Positions 1 to 9,200 of a DNA stretch of 64,000 nucleotides are shown piece after piece (the stretch's first letter is position 1; each line of letters begins with the position of its first letter). Location: positions 4,175,001 through 4,239,000 of the forward strand of contig NZ_JAVDYB010000001.1 in the NCBI RefSeq assembly GCF_031458235.1, given 5' to 3'. Source of the DNA: Catenuloplanes atrovinosus (GTDB lineage: Bacteria > Actinomycetota > Actinomycetes > Mycobacteriales > Micromonosporaceae). Under the pieces are notes generated by a model, which did not search any database, had not been told where the DNA came from, and saw only the letters and a list, made by a program, of their open reading frames with translations. The position numbers were made by a program, and so were the translations under genes.

Positions 1-459
1 CTTGAGCCCGTGCCGCTCGGCCAGCGCGGTCAGCGGCGCCATGTCGACGCACTGACCGTAGAGATGCACCGGGACGACGGCCCTGGTCCGTGGCGTGATC
101 GCGGCGGCGACCCGGTCGACGTCCATCAGGAAGTCCTCGGCGCGCACGTCCACGAAGACCGGCGTCGCCCCGGCTCCGGCGATCGCCACCACGGTCGGCG
201 CCGCCGTGTTCGACACGGTGATCACCTCGTCGCCGGGCCCGACGCCCAGCGCCTCGAGGCCGAGCTTCACCGCGTTGGTCCCGTTGTCCACGCCGGTGGC
301 GTGGCCGAGCCCGTGGTACGCGGCGAACTCCGCCTCGAACCCGCGGACGCTCTCGCCGAGCACCAACTGCCCGGAGCCGAAAACCGTCTGCACCGCGTCG
401 AGGATGTCGTCCTTCTCCTTGGCGTACTCCGGCAGGTAATCCCATACACGAGTGGTCAC
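1..459 (-). CDS. evaB: DegT/DnrJ/EryC1 sugar aminotransferase, evaB-like (partial, C-terminus outside window)
   Basis: This is the N-terminal 153 codons of a PLP-dependent NDP-sugar aminotransferase that runs off the left edge. The GTG start at 459 gives [19 protein letters not shown], followed by the family's typical segments [46 protein letters not shown] and [13 protein letters not shown]. The PLP lysine lies beyond the edge. In vancosamine-type pathways EvaB puts the amino group on C-3 of the TDP-ketosugar; that role is inferred from the evaC, evaD and evaE homologues in this window. It is 36 bp downstream of a glycosyltransferase gene on the same strand, so the two are probably co-transcribed. 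Ristosamine or another 3-amino sugar pathway is also possible. Confidence 0.85.
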   Translation of the reverse strand, partial: MTTRVWDYLPEYAKEKDDILDAVQTVFGSGQLVLGESVRGFEAEFAAYHGLGHATGVDNGTNAVKLGLEALGVGPGDEVITVSNTAAPTVVAIAGAGATPVFVDVRAEDFLMDVDRVAAAITPRTRAVVPVHLYGQCVDMAPLTALAERHGLK

Positions 460-495
460 TGGGCTGGCTCCCGATCGTCGAAGGGCGGTCTGACC

Positions 496-1707
496 TCACA
501 CGGCGGCGGCGGGCCTCTCCCGGCTGACCGTGTCGAGCAACTGGCGCGCGACCGTCGCGGCGGCGTCGTCGCGGATCGTGGCCGCGACCGCGGCCGCCCG
601 CGCCCGTGTCCCGGGCGCCAGCGCCGTGGTGAGCGCGGCCGACAGTGACTCGCGGGTGGGGTCCGGGCCGTCGTGGGCCACGCCGGCGCCCAGCGCGGCC
701 ACCCGCTCGGCGAAGTACGGCTGGTCCGTGTCCCGGGGGATCACGATCTGCGGGCTGCCGGCGCGGGTGGCCACGGTGGTCGTGCCCGCGCTGCCGTGGT
801 GGACGACCGCGGCCACCCGGCCGAACAGCACCTGCAGGTTGGTCTCCTCGACGACCAGGCAGTCGGCGCCGTCGTCGGGCGCGGCGAGGTCGGCCCAGCC
901 GCGGGACAGGATCACCCGCAGGCCGCGGGCCCGGATCGCCTCGATCGCCACGGTGGCGGCGTCGTCGGTGCCGGACTGGCTGCCGAACCCCACGTACACC
1001 GCGGGCGGGCCGGCCGCGAGGAACGCCTCCAGCTCCGCCGAGAGCGGCCGGTCGTCCGGCAGTATCCAGGCGCCGGTCTGCACCGCGTCCTGGCCGGGCC
1101 GCAGCGGTGCCAGGACCGGATCGGCCGCCATCCAGGGCCGGTCGGTGTGGCCGTACCCGAAGATGTCCGCCACCGGCGGCAGCCCGATCGCGGCCCGCCG
1201 ATCGTTGACCGGGCCGGCGAACCGGTCGCGGAACCGCTGCGCGCGCTGCTCCCACAGCACCCGGTTGTCGGTCACGCCGGGGGTACGCCGCTCGTCCAGC
1301 GGCGGCGGGTGGTGCGGCGACGGCAGGTAGACCGGTGCGTGGGTGGCGTAGAAGTACGGAATGCCGAGCCGCTCGGCGACCGACCGCACCGCGACCGCGG
1401 CGGACAGCTCCCCGGTCGTCACCACCGCGTCGCAGCCCTCGGCCGCCGGCGGTACCTGGTCGAACTGCATGGCGACGGCCTCGTACGCCATCCGCCGCTC
1501 CTCCTCGGGCGTCGGCCGCCGGCGCAGCATCATGCGCATCGCCCGGCCGATCGGCACCAGCGGCACGTCCACCTCGGCCAGCCGCTCGGCGGCCAGCGGC
1601 GGCGCGCACATCAGCACCTCCGCGCCCAGCTCTCGCAGCCGCACGCCCAGCGCCACCAGCGGTTCCACGTCGCCGCGGCTTCCGCAGGTGGTCAGCAGCA
1701 CACGCAT
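496..1707 (-). CDS. GT-B glycosyltransferase of the glycopeptide Gtf family
   Basis: A 403-aa GT1-family glycosyltransferase. The ATG at 1707 follows a strong GAGGAGG ribosome site and gives [20 protein letters not shown], the usual start of GtfA/B/C/D-type enzymes that glycosylate the glycopeptide aglycone. The nucleotide-sugar site [22 protein letters not shown] and the DQPYFAERV segment are intact. Upstream, separated by 58 bp, is a paralogous glycosyltransferase on the same strand. The sequence cannot tell whether it transfers glucose, GlcNAc or the aminosugar. The adjacent aminotransferase gene makes the aminosugar a reasonable guess for at least one of the pair. Confidence 0.9.
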   Translation of the reverse strand: MRVLLTTCGSRGDVEPLVALGVRLRELGAEVLMCAPPLAAERLAEVDVPLVPIGRAMRMMLRRRPTPEEERRMAYEAVAMQFDQVPPAAEGCDAVVTTGELSAAVAVRSVAERLGIPYFYATHAPVYLPSPHHPPPLDERRTPGVTDNRVLWEQRAQRFRDRFAGPVNDRRAAIGLPPVADIFGYGHTDRPWMAADPVLAPLRPGQDAVQTGAWILPDDRPLSAELEAFLAAGPPAVYVGFGSQSGTDDAATVAIEAIRARGLRVILSRGWADLAAPDDGADCLVVEETNLQVLFGRVAAVVHHGSAGTTTVATRAGSPQIVIPRDTDQPYFAERVAALGAGVAHDGPDPTRESLSAALTTALAPGTRARAAAVAATIRDDAAATVARQLLDTVSRERPAAAV

Positions 1708-1765
1708 CTCGTACCTCCTCTTCAACGGGGCCCGGCGCGTTCCCGCGCCCTCCGGCGCGGACGGC

Positions 1766-2980
1766 TCAGGCGGGGACGGCGGACTCGGCCACGTCGAGCA
1801 GCAGCCGCGCGGCCACCGTGGCCCCGTCGGCGCGGATCGTGCCGGCCACGGCGGCGGCACGCTCGCGGGTCCGCGGGCTCAGTGCCGTCGCGAGCGCGGC
1901 CGACAGCGACTCGACGGTCGGGGTCGGGCCGTCGTGCGCCGCGCCGATGCCCAGCGCCGCCACCCGGCCCGCGAGGTACGGCTGGTCCACCAGCTGCGGC
2001 ACGACGACCTGCGGAGCGCCGGCCCGGGCGGCCGCGGTGGTGGTGCCGACGCCGCCGTGGTGGACGACCGCGGCCACCCGGCGGAACAGCGCCTGGTGGT
2101 TCACCTCGCCGACGGCGATGCAGTCGGCGTGGTCCTCGGGCAGCGCCAGGCCGGCCCAGCCGCGGGAGAGGATCACCCGGCAGCCCTGGGCGCGGATCGC
2201 GTCGACCGCCACCCTGGCGGCGTCCGCGGGCGCGCGCATGCTACCGAATCCGACGTACACCGGAGGCGGACCGGCCTCCAGGAACGCGGTCAGGTCCGCG
2301 GGCAGCGGCCGGTCGTCGGGCGTGATCCAGGCGCCGGTCTGCACGACCGCGAGATCCGTCGGCCGCAGCGGCGCCAGGACCGGGTCCGCGGCCAGCAGCG
2401 GGCGGTCGGTGAAGCCGTACCCGAAGACGTCCTCCACCGGCGGCAGGCCGAGCTCCGCCCGGCGGCGGTTGAGCGGATCGCCGAACCGGCGGAGCGCGTG
2501 CCGGTTGTTCCGGTCCCACAGCTCCCGGTTGCCGGCTCCGTCCGCCGCGGACGGCTCGCCGAGCGGCGGCGGTGGCGGGTAGTGCGGCGACGGCACGAAG
2601 ATCGGGCAGTAGAAGCCGTAGAAGTACGGGATGCCCTGCGCCTCGGCCACCGACCGGACCGCGACCGCGGCGGCCAGCACGCCGGTCGCCACCACCGCGT
2701 CGCACCCCTCGGCCGCCGCCGGGACGGTCTCGAACTGCTCGGCCATCGCCTCGGCCGCGAGCCGCGGCGCGTCCTCGGGCCGGGGCCGCGCGCCGTTCAT
2801 CACGCTCCGGGCCGACCGGCCCACCGGCACCAGCGGCACGCCGGCCTCGGCCAGCCGGTCCGCCGAGTCCGGGGACGCGCACATCCGCACCTCGGCGCCG
2901 AGCTCCCGCAGCCGCACCGCCAGCGCCACCATCGGTTCGACGTCGCCCCGGCTGCCGGACGTGGACAACAGCACACGCAT
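1766..2980 (-). CDS. GT-B glycosyltransferase of the glycopeptide Gtf family (second copy)
   Basis: A 404-aa paralogue of the next gene downstream. The ATG at 2980 ([20 protein letters not shown]) is preceded by a GGAG site. A longer upstream extension exists in frame, but it lacks family similarity. The conserved C-terminal donor-binding motif [20 protein letters not shown] and the DQPYLAGRV segment are present, so the enzyme should be active. It is the first gene of a leftward unit: glycosyltransferase, glycosyltransferase, aminotransferase. The divergent 339-bp region upstream holds a candidate StrR/Bbr-type operator. Acceptor and sugar donor cannot be assigned from sequence alone. Confidence 0.9.
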   Translation of the reverse strand: MRVLLSTSGSRGDVEPMVALAVRLRELGAEVRMCASPDSADRLAEAGVPLVPVGRSARSVMNGARPRPEDAPRLAAEAMAEQFETVPAAAEGCDAVVATGVLAAAVAVRSVAEAQGIPYFYGFYCPIFVPSPHYPPPPPLGEPSAADGAGNRELWDRNNRHALRRFGDPLNRRRAELGLPPVEDVFGYGFTDRPLLAADPVLAPLRPTDLAVVQTGAWITPDDRPLPADLTAFLEAGPPPVYVGFGSMRAPADAARVAVDAIRAQGCRVILSRGWAGLALPEDHADCIAVGEVNHQALFRRVAAVVHHGGVGTTTAAARAGAPQVVVPQLVDQPYLAGRVAALGIGAAHDGPTPTVESLSAALATALSPRTRERAAAVAGTIRADGATVAARLLLDVAESAVPA

Positions 2981-3319
2981 CGCGCATTCTCCTATTCCGC
3001 GGGTTCTCGGCATCGACCGATCGCCCCATTCCGCCGGCGTACGCGGAATGGGGTCGTGCGGCGCCGGAATCGACCGGGTCGTCACCGGAGGGCACCACGG
3101 CGGTCGTCAACGCGCTGACAAATCCTTATCGGATGGATGAATCGGCGACTTTCGCCATCAGCGCCGATTCTGCTGAACAATGACGGTGTCCACGACCGGT
3201 CCAACCGACCGCTTCGGACACTTGGACGGAATCGACTGTCTTGCCGGCGCTCTCGCCCTCATCGATGCGTGATGGTTTAGTCCAGGTCGGGCGGATGCCC
3301 GACCCCGGAAGGAGCCACC
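2981..3319. other. Divergent intergenic region, glycosyltransferase / C-methyltransferase
   Basis: A 339-bp gap between divergently transcribed sugar genes. No convincing coding sequence is visible. It contains a candidate pathway-regulator operator (3199-3227). It also has an 8-bp inverted repeat, AATCGGCG at 3140-3147 and CGCCGATT at 3162-3169, of unknown role. Confidence 0.6.
3199..3227. promoter_or_regulatory. Candidate StrR/Bbr-family operator
   Basis: GTCCAA at 3199-3204 and TTGGAC at 3222-3227 are perfect inverted repeats separated by exactly 17 bp. This matches the GTCCAR-N17-TTGGAC arrangement known for Bbr/Tei15*-type StrR regulators of glycopeptide clusters. It lies between two divergent sugar-gene units. 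The regulator gene itself is not in the window. Confidence 0.75.
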
Positions 3320-4534
3320 ATGCCCCACACCTGCCAGATCTGCGGCGGCGCGCTCGAGGAGTTCCTGGACCTCGGCCGGCAGCCGCTCGCCGACGCCTTC
3401 CTGACCGAGCGCGATCTGCCGGACGAGTTCATGTACCGGCTCGCGGTCGGCGCCTGCCCGGCGTGCACGATGGTGCAGCTCGTCGAGCAGGTTCCGCGCG
3501 AGAAGATGTTCCACACGGACTACCCGTACTACTCCTCCGGCTCCTCGGTGATGCGCGAACACTTCCAGCGCACCGCGCGCACGCTGCTGGCCGCGGCCGG
3601 CCCGGACCCGTTCGTGGTGGAGATCGGCAGCAACGACGGCGTGCTGCTGCGGACCGTGCACGACGCGGGCGCGCGGCACCTCGGCTTCGAGCCGTCCGGC
3701 AAGGTCGCGGCGGCCTCGATGGAGTACGGGGTCCACGTGCGCAACGAGTTCTTCGACGCCGGCACCGCGGCCGACGCGCGGCGCGAGGAGGGGGCCGCGG
3801 ACGTCATCTTCTCGGCCAACACGATCTGCCACATCCCGTACATGCGCTCGGTGCTGGAGGGCATCCGCACGCTGCTCGCGCCGGACGGCGTCTTCGTCTT
3901 CGAGGACCCCTACTTCGGTGACATCGTGGCGAAGACGTCCTTCGACCAGATCTACGACGAGCACTTCTACTTCTTCACCGCCCGCTCGGTGCAGGCCATG
4001 GTCGCCCCGTTCGGCCTGGAACTGGTCGACGTGCGGCGGCTGCCGGTGCACGGCGGCGAGGTGCGCTACACCGTCGCCCACGCCGGGGCGCGCACGCCGT
4101 CGGACGCGGTCGCCACGCTGATCGCCGAGGAGCGGGCCCGGGGCCTGGCCGACCCGGCGACGCTGCGCCGCTTCGCGGCCGGCACCGCGCGCATCCGGGA
4201 CGACCTGCGGGCGCTGCTGCGGCGGCTGCGCGACGAGGGCCACCGGGTGGTCGGCTACGGCGCCACCGCCAAGAGCGCGACCGTCACCAACTACGCCGGC
4301 ATCGGGCCGGAGCTGGTCGAGTTCGTGTGCGACACGACGCCGGCCAAGCAGGGCCGGCTCACGCCGGGCATGCACATCCCGGTACGGCCCGCGGAGGCGT
4401 TCGCCGACCCGTACCCCGGCTACGCGCTGCTGTTCGCGTGGAACCACGCCGACGAGATCATGGCGAAGGAGCAGGGGTTCCGCGCGGCGGGCGGGAAGTG
4501 GATCCGGTACGTGCCCGACGTGCACGTCAGCTGA
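3320..4534 (+). CDS. evaC: NDP-hexose 3-C-methyltransferase, evaC-like
   Basis: A 404-aa SAM-dependent sugar C-methyltransferase of the TylC3/EvaC family. It would methylate C-3 of a TDP-3-amino-4-keto sugar and so create the branched carbon of vancosamine or eremosamine. Visible features are the N-terminal zinc-binding cysteine pairs (CQICGG near residue 4 and CPACTM near residue 48), the SAM loop VEIGSNDGVLLRTV near residue 98, and the C-terminal segment VVGYGATAKSATVTNY typical of this family. The ATG follows GGAAGGAG. The evaD-like gene starts 14 bp after its stop, so the two form an operon. The gene argues for a C-methylated sugar rather than plain ristosamine. Confidence 0.9.
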   Translation: MPHTCQICGGALEEFLDLGRQPLADAFLTERDLPDEFMYRLAVGACPACTMVQLVEQVPREKMFHTDYPYYSSGSSVMREHFQRTARTLLAAAGPDPFVVEIGSNDGVLLRTVHDAGARHLGFEPSGKVAAASMEYGVHVRNEFFDAGTAADARREEGAADVIFSANTICHIPYMRSVLEGIRTLLAPDGVFVFEDPYFGDIVAKTSFDQIYDEHFYFFTARSVQAMVAPFGLELVDVRRLPVHGGEVRYTVAHAGARTPSDAVATLIAEERARGLADPATLRRFAAGTARIRDDLRALLRRLRDEGHRVVGYGATAKSATVTNYAGIGPELVEFVCDTTPAKQGRLTPGMHIPVRPAEAFADPYPGYALLFAWNHADEIMAKEQGFRAAGGKWIRYVPDVHVS

Positions 4535-4548
4535 GGACGGAGCCCGGC

Positions 4549-5151
4549 ATGTCGGAACGAGCACGTCAGCTCGCGGTCGGCGGAGCGTACGCGTTCACCA
4601 CGCCCGCCTTCCCGGACGACCGCGGCGTCTTCCTGTCGCCGTACCAGCGCGCGGTCTTCGTCGAGGCGCTCGGCCATCCGCTGTTCCCGGTGGCCCAGTG
4701 CAGCTACAGCGTGTCCCGGCGCGGGGTGGTGCGGGGCGTGCACTACACCGCCACCCCGCCCGGCTGCGCCAAGTACGTCTACTGCCCGCGCGGCCGGGTG
4801 CTCGACATCGTGGTCGACCTGCGGGTGGGCAGCCCCACGTTCGGCGTCCACGACGCGGTGGAGCTGGCCGGCCCGGACTTCCCGGCCGTCTACCTCCCGG
4901 TCGGGGTGGGGCACGCGTTCGTCGCCCTGGAGGACGAGACCGTGATGACCTACCTGCTCTCCACCGAGTACCGGCCGGAGAACGAACTCGCGGTCGCCGC
5001 CCTGGACCCCGCGCTGGAGCTGCCGATCCCGCGCGACCTCACCCCGGTGCTGTCCGACCGGGACCGGCGGGCGGTCACGCTGAGCGAGGCGCTGGCCCGC
5101 GGGCTGCTGCCCAGCTACGAGGCCGCGCTCGCGATCCGGCCCGGCCGGTGA
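4549..5151 (+). CDS. evaD: dTDP-4-keto-6-deoxyhexose epimerase, evaD-like (RmlC family)
   Basis: A 200-aa cupin-fold sugar epimerase. The RmlC-type core is clear: SRRGVVRGVHYTATPPGCAK with the catalytic-base histidine, then VDLRVGSPTFG and YLPVGVGHAFVALED. In vancosamine-type pathways EvaD epimerises C-5 to give the L-sugar. The ATG at 4549 is chosen because it lies just after the evaC stop and gives the normal family length. It is convergent with the thymidylyltransferase gene, with a strong hairpin between them. Confidence 0.88.
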   Translation: MSERARQLAVGGAYAFTTPAFPDDRGVFLSPYQRAVFVEALGHPLFPVAQCSYSVSRRGVVRGVHYTATPPGCAKYVYCPRGRVLDIVVDLRVGSPTFGVHDAVELAGPDFPAVYLPVGVGHAFVALEDETVMTYLLSTEYRPENELAVAALDPALELPIPRDLTPVLSDRDRRAVTLSEALARGLLPSYEAALAIRPGR

Positions 5152-5154
5152 CGC

Positions 5155-5199
5155 GGCCGGCGGAGGTGCCCGACCCGCGGTCGAGCGCCTCCGCCGGCC
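5155..5199. terminator. Hairpin between convergent evaD and rfbA genes
   Basis: GGCCGGCGGAGG at 5155-5166 pairs perfectly with CCTCCGCCGGCC at 5188-5199 (12-bp stem, 21-nt loop). It sits exactly between two convergent genes, so it probably terminates both. Confidence 0.6.
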
Positions 5200-5202
5200 C
5201 GT

Positions 5203-6276
5203 TCACAGGTATGCGCACACCTGGACCCGGCTGTGGTCGCCGAGCAGCAGCCGGTGTGCCCGGGGCGTGCGCGGCGCCGGGATGACCTCCACCTCGCGGC
5301 CGATCAGCGACGCCTCGATCCGCCCCACGCCGCGGATCACCGAGCTGCCGAGCACCACGGAGTACTCCAGCTCGCTCTCGATGATCCGGCAGTCCTCCGC
5401 GACCGAGGTGAACGGCCCCACGTAGGAGTTCTCCACCACGGAGCCGGCCCCGATGATCACCGGCCCCACGATGCGGGAGCCGCGCACCACCGCGCCCGGA
5501 CCCACCGTCACCCGGCCGATCAGCTCCGAGGCGTCGTCCACCACGCCGGCGATCTCCGGTTCCAGCCCCTCCAGGACCAGCCGGTTGACCTCCAGGATGT
5601 CGGCGACGTTGCCGGTGTCCTTCCAGTAGCCCTCGGTTATCGTCGTCACCACCGGATGGCCGGCGTGCATCAGCCCGGAGATCGCGTGGCTGATCTCCAG
5701 TTCGCCCCGGGCCGAGGGCGTCAGGCCGGCCACGATCGGGTGCACCGCGGCGGTGAAGAGGAAGACGCCGACCAGCGCCAGATCGCTCTTGGGGTGCCGG
5801 GGCTTCTCCTCCAGCCCGATCAGCCGCCCCTCGACGTCCAGCTCCGCCACCCCGAACGCGCGCGGATCGGCGACCTTGGTCAGCATGATCTGCGCGGCGG
5901 GCCGGTCGGCGCGGAACTGCTCGACCAGCCCGGTGATGCCCCCGATCAGGAAGTTGTCGCCGAGGTACATCACGAAGTCGTCGTCGCCCAGGAACTCGCG
6001 GGCGATGAGCACCGTGTGCGCCAGGCCGAGCGGGGCCGCCTGCGGCAGGTAGGTCACCCGCAGGCCCCAGTCCGACCCGTCGCCGATGGCCCGCCGGACC
6101 TCCTCCGCCGTGTCGCCCACCACGATGCCGACCTCGGTGATGCCGGCCTCGGCGATCGACTCCAGCACGTAGAAGATGACCGGCTTGTTCGCGATCGGGA
6201 TGAGCTGTTTGGCGGAGGTGTGGGTGATCGGCCGCAGCCGGGTCCCCGCACCTCCCGCCGGTATCAGCGCCTTCAC
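5203..6276 (-). CDS. rfbA: Glucose-1-phosphate thymidylyltransferase (long form)
   Basis: A 357-aa nucleotidyltransferase that makes dTDP-glucose, the precursor of the deoxysugars. The N-terminal signature [20 protein letters not shown] and the MYLGDNFL and GYWKDTGNV motifs are present. The C-terminal part (about residue 245 onward) is a left-handed beta-helix with hexapeptide-type repeats, as in the StrD-like long form found in antibiotic clusters. The GTG start overlaps the stop of the last NRPS gene by 4 bp (GTGA), so the gene is translationally coupled to the assembly line. A matching dTDP-glucose 4,6-dehydratase is not in the window and could be supplied by primary metabolism. Confidence 0.93.
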   Translation of the reverse strand: MKALIPAGGAGTRLRPITHTSAKQLIPIANKPVIFYVLESIAEAGITEVGIVVGDTAEEVRRAIGDGSDWGLRVTYLPQAAPLGLAHTVLIAREFLGDDDFVMYLGDNFLIGGITGLVEQFRADRPAAQIMLTKVADPRAFGVAELDVEGRLIGLEEKPRHPKSDLALVGVFLFTAAVHPIVAGLTPSARGELEISHAISGLMHAGHPVVTTITEGYWKDTGNVADILEVNRLVLEGLEPEIAGVVDDASELIGRVTVGPGAVVRGSRIVGPVIIGAGSVVENSYVGPFTSVAEDCRIIESELEYSVVLGSSVIRGVGRIEASLIGREVEVIPAPRTPRAHRLLLGDHSRVQVCAYL

Positions 6277-9200
6277 GCCGCCGCTCCCGGGCGCCGGAGC
6301 TTCTCGGCGACGACCGCCCCGATCCGGGCCAGCGCCGCGGGCTGCACCATCTCGTAGTGGTTGACCTCGATCTCGTGCGGCTCGATCGCCCCGCCGGTCA
6401 GGTCCTGCCAGCTGGCGATCGCCTCGGCCACGGGCAGGTGCGCGGGACGGTCCACCGTGGCCACGAACAGCAGCACGTCGCTGCTGAACGGCGCGGCCGT
6501 GTGATCCGGGCCGACGGTCCAGAGGTTCCGCATCACCGCCTCCAGGCGGGCCCGGGCGCCGCCGCCCTGGACCAGTTGGCCGGCCAGCTCCAGCTCCTGC
6601 TGCTTCCGCTTCTCGAGCGCCTCCTCGTCGCGCGCGGCCTCCTCGGTCGGCGTGCCCTTCGCGTTCCGTCCCATGTAGACCGGGTACGCGTCGAGCAGCG
6701 CCAGCAGGCCGACCCGCTCGCCGGCCGCCTCCAGCAGCACGGTCATCGCCTGCGCGATCCGCCCGCCGAGGGACCAGCCCAGCAGGTGGTACGGCCCGGA
6801 CGGCTGCACGGTGCGGATCTGCGCGACGTAGTCGGCGGCCATCTCCTCGACGCTGCCGGGGAGCGCCTCCGTGCGGGCCAGGCCGCGCGCCTGCACGCCG
6901 TAGACCGGCTGGTTCGCCGGCAGGTGCCGCAGCAACGGCCCGTAGTTCCAGCTGAGGCCGCCGCTCGCGTGGACGCAGAAGAGCGGCGGGCGGTCGCCGG
7001 TCGCGCGCAGCGGCAGCAGCACCTCGTAGTCGCCGGTCTTCACCGAGGCGCCCGAACCGCGGCGCTCCCCCACCACGTGCAGTTCCCCGGCGGAGTTCTC
7101 GCGGGCGAGCAGGCCGGTACGCACCATCCGCCGCCCGGCCGGCCCGAACGGGCAGGGCTCGCCCGCGTCCACCGCGGGGCCGGTCACGTACAGCTCACCG
7201 ACGGCGCCGGGCGCGACCGGGCGCCGCCGGTCGTCGAGCAACAGCGCGCCGAGCGGGCCGGCCAGGTCCGCGACCGCCTCCGGCACGGCACCGGACCAGC
7301 GGACCGGCGCGATCACCGGATCGTCGCGCCGGGCGTCGTCCAGCAGCACGTCCAGCTCGCTGATCCGCCGGCCGGGGTCCTCCGCGACCTGCTCCAGCAC
7401 GCGGACCAGCCGCCGGGCCAGCGTCTCGGCGGTGTCCTCGTCGAACAGGTCCGCGGCGTAGTGCAGGATGCCGTCGATGCCGGCCTCGTCGTCCTCGTCG
7501 TCGCGGCGCTCGGTGAGCGCGAACGCCAGGTCCAGCTCGATCGCCTCCACCCCGGCGGGCTCCGCGGTGGTCCGCAGCGCGGGCAGGTCCGCGGCGTCCC
7601 AGGCGACGCTGTCCTCCTCGCTCACCCGCAGCCCGACTTGGAACACCGGGTGCCGGGAGAGCGAGGCGGGCAGGCCGAGCAGCTCCGGAATCCGCTCGAA
7701 CGGCACGTCCAGGTGCTGGCGCGCCTCCCGGACCGCCTCCTGCACGCGCGCGACGACCTCCAGGAACGTCGGATCGGCGGAGAGGTCCGTACGCACCGGG
7801 AACGGCCTGGCGAACGGCCCGATCATCGGCTCCAGGTCGATCAGGTCCTCGTCGCGCGGCAGCGTCGTGCCGATCACCAGGTCCTCGCCCGCACCGTACG
7901 CGACCAGCAGCATGGCGAGCGCGGCGTGCACCGTCTGGAGCGTGTCGGCGCCGGCCGCCTCCACCGTCCTCGCCAGCCGGGCGTGCGCGCCGGCGCCGAG
8001 CCGCACCGGGACCGTGCCGGCCCGCCGGGACGGGATGGCCGCCCGGGGGCGGTCGACCGGCAGCACCGTCTCCCCGTCGATCCCGGCCAGGTGGTTGCGC
8101 CAGAAGCCCACCTGGTCGCTCATCAGGCTGTCCTGCTCGCGCGCGCCGTCGAGCAGCCGTCCCTCCCAGATCGCGTAGTCGGCGAACTGGAGGACCAGCG
8201 GCGCGCGCTCCGGGGCGCGGCCGGCACGGCGCGCGCCGTACGCGGCCGCGAGGTCCCGGAAGAACACGTCCATCGACTCGTCGTCCGCGACGATCCGGTG
8301 CATTGTCACGCTCAGCACGTGCTCACGCTCGCCGAGCGCGAACAGGTCGCAGCGCCACGGCAGGTCCCGGGTGAGGTCGAACGGCCGCTCGCGCCGCTCG
8401 GCCAGCAGCCCGGGAAGGTCCTCCTCCGCGGCCGGGACCGGCGTCAGCCGTACCGCCGCGGTCTCGTGAACGTGCTGGTGCACGTCCTCGGCGCCGCCGG
8501 GGAACGTGGTGCGCAGGATCTCGTGGCGGACGGCCACGTCGCCGATCGCCGCCTCCAGCGCGGGCACGTCCAGGCGGCCGCGCAGGCGCAGCGCCACCGA
8601 CACGTGCAGCCCGCGGGTCTCCTCCGACGGGCCGGCCAGCAGCCAGGCCCGCAGCTGCCGGGCGGTGAGCGGCACCCGCTCCGGCCGGGTGACCGGCTCC
8701 AGCGCCGGGCGGGACTTCGCGGCCAGCGCGCGGGCCACGCCGGCCGGCGTGGGCGAGGAGAACAGCTGCCGGATGGGCAGATCCGCGCCGAGCTCCTCGC
8801 GGATGCGCGCGATCAGCCGCATGGCCAGCGCCGAGCTGCCGCCCAGTTCGTGGAAGGCGTCGTCGACGCCGGCCCGCTCGACGCCGAGGATCTCGGCGTA
8901 GAGCGCGCACAGCACCTTCTCCGTCTCGCTCTCCGGCGCCTTCGCGGACGCGCCGCCGGCCAGGTCCGGGGCGGGCAGCGCCCGGCGGTCGACCTTGCTG
9001 TTGGCGGTGACGGGCAGGCTGACCAGCCCGACGATCGCCACGGGCACCATGTAGGCGGGCAGCACCAGGCCCATCCGCCGCCGGATCTCCTCGGTGTCCA
9101 CCTCGCCGGCGTCGGAGACGACGTAGCCGACCAGCCGCCGCTCACCCGGCTGGTCCTCGCGCGCCACCACGACCGCCTCGCGGACGCCCGGCTGGGCCGC

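Noticed and set aside
3140-3169. The AATCGGCG/CGCCGATT dyad as a second StrR operator
   Set aside because: Its sequence and spacing do not match GTCCA-N17-TTGGAC, so it is only noted as an inverted repeat.
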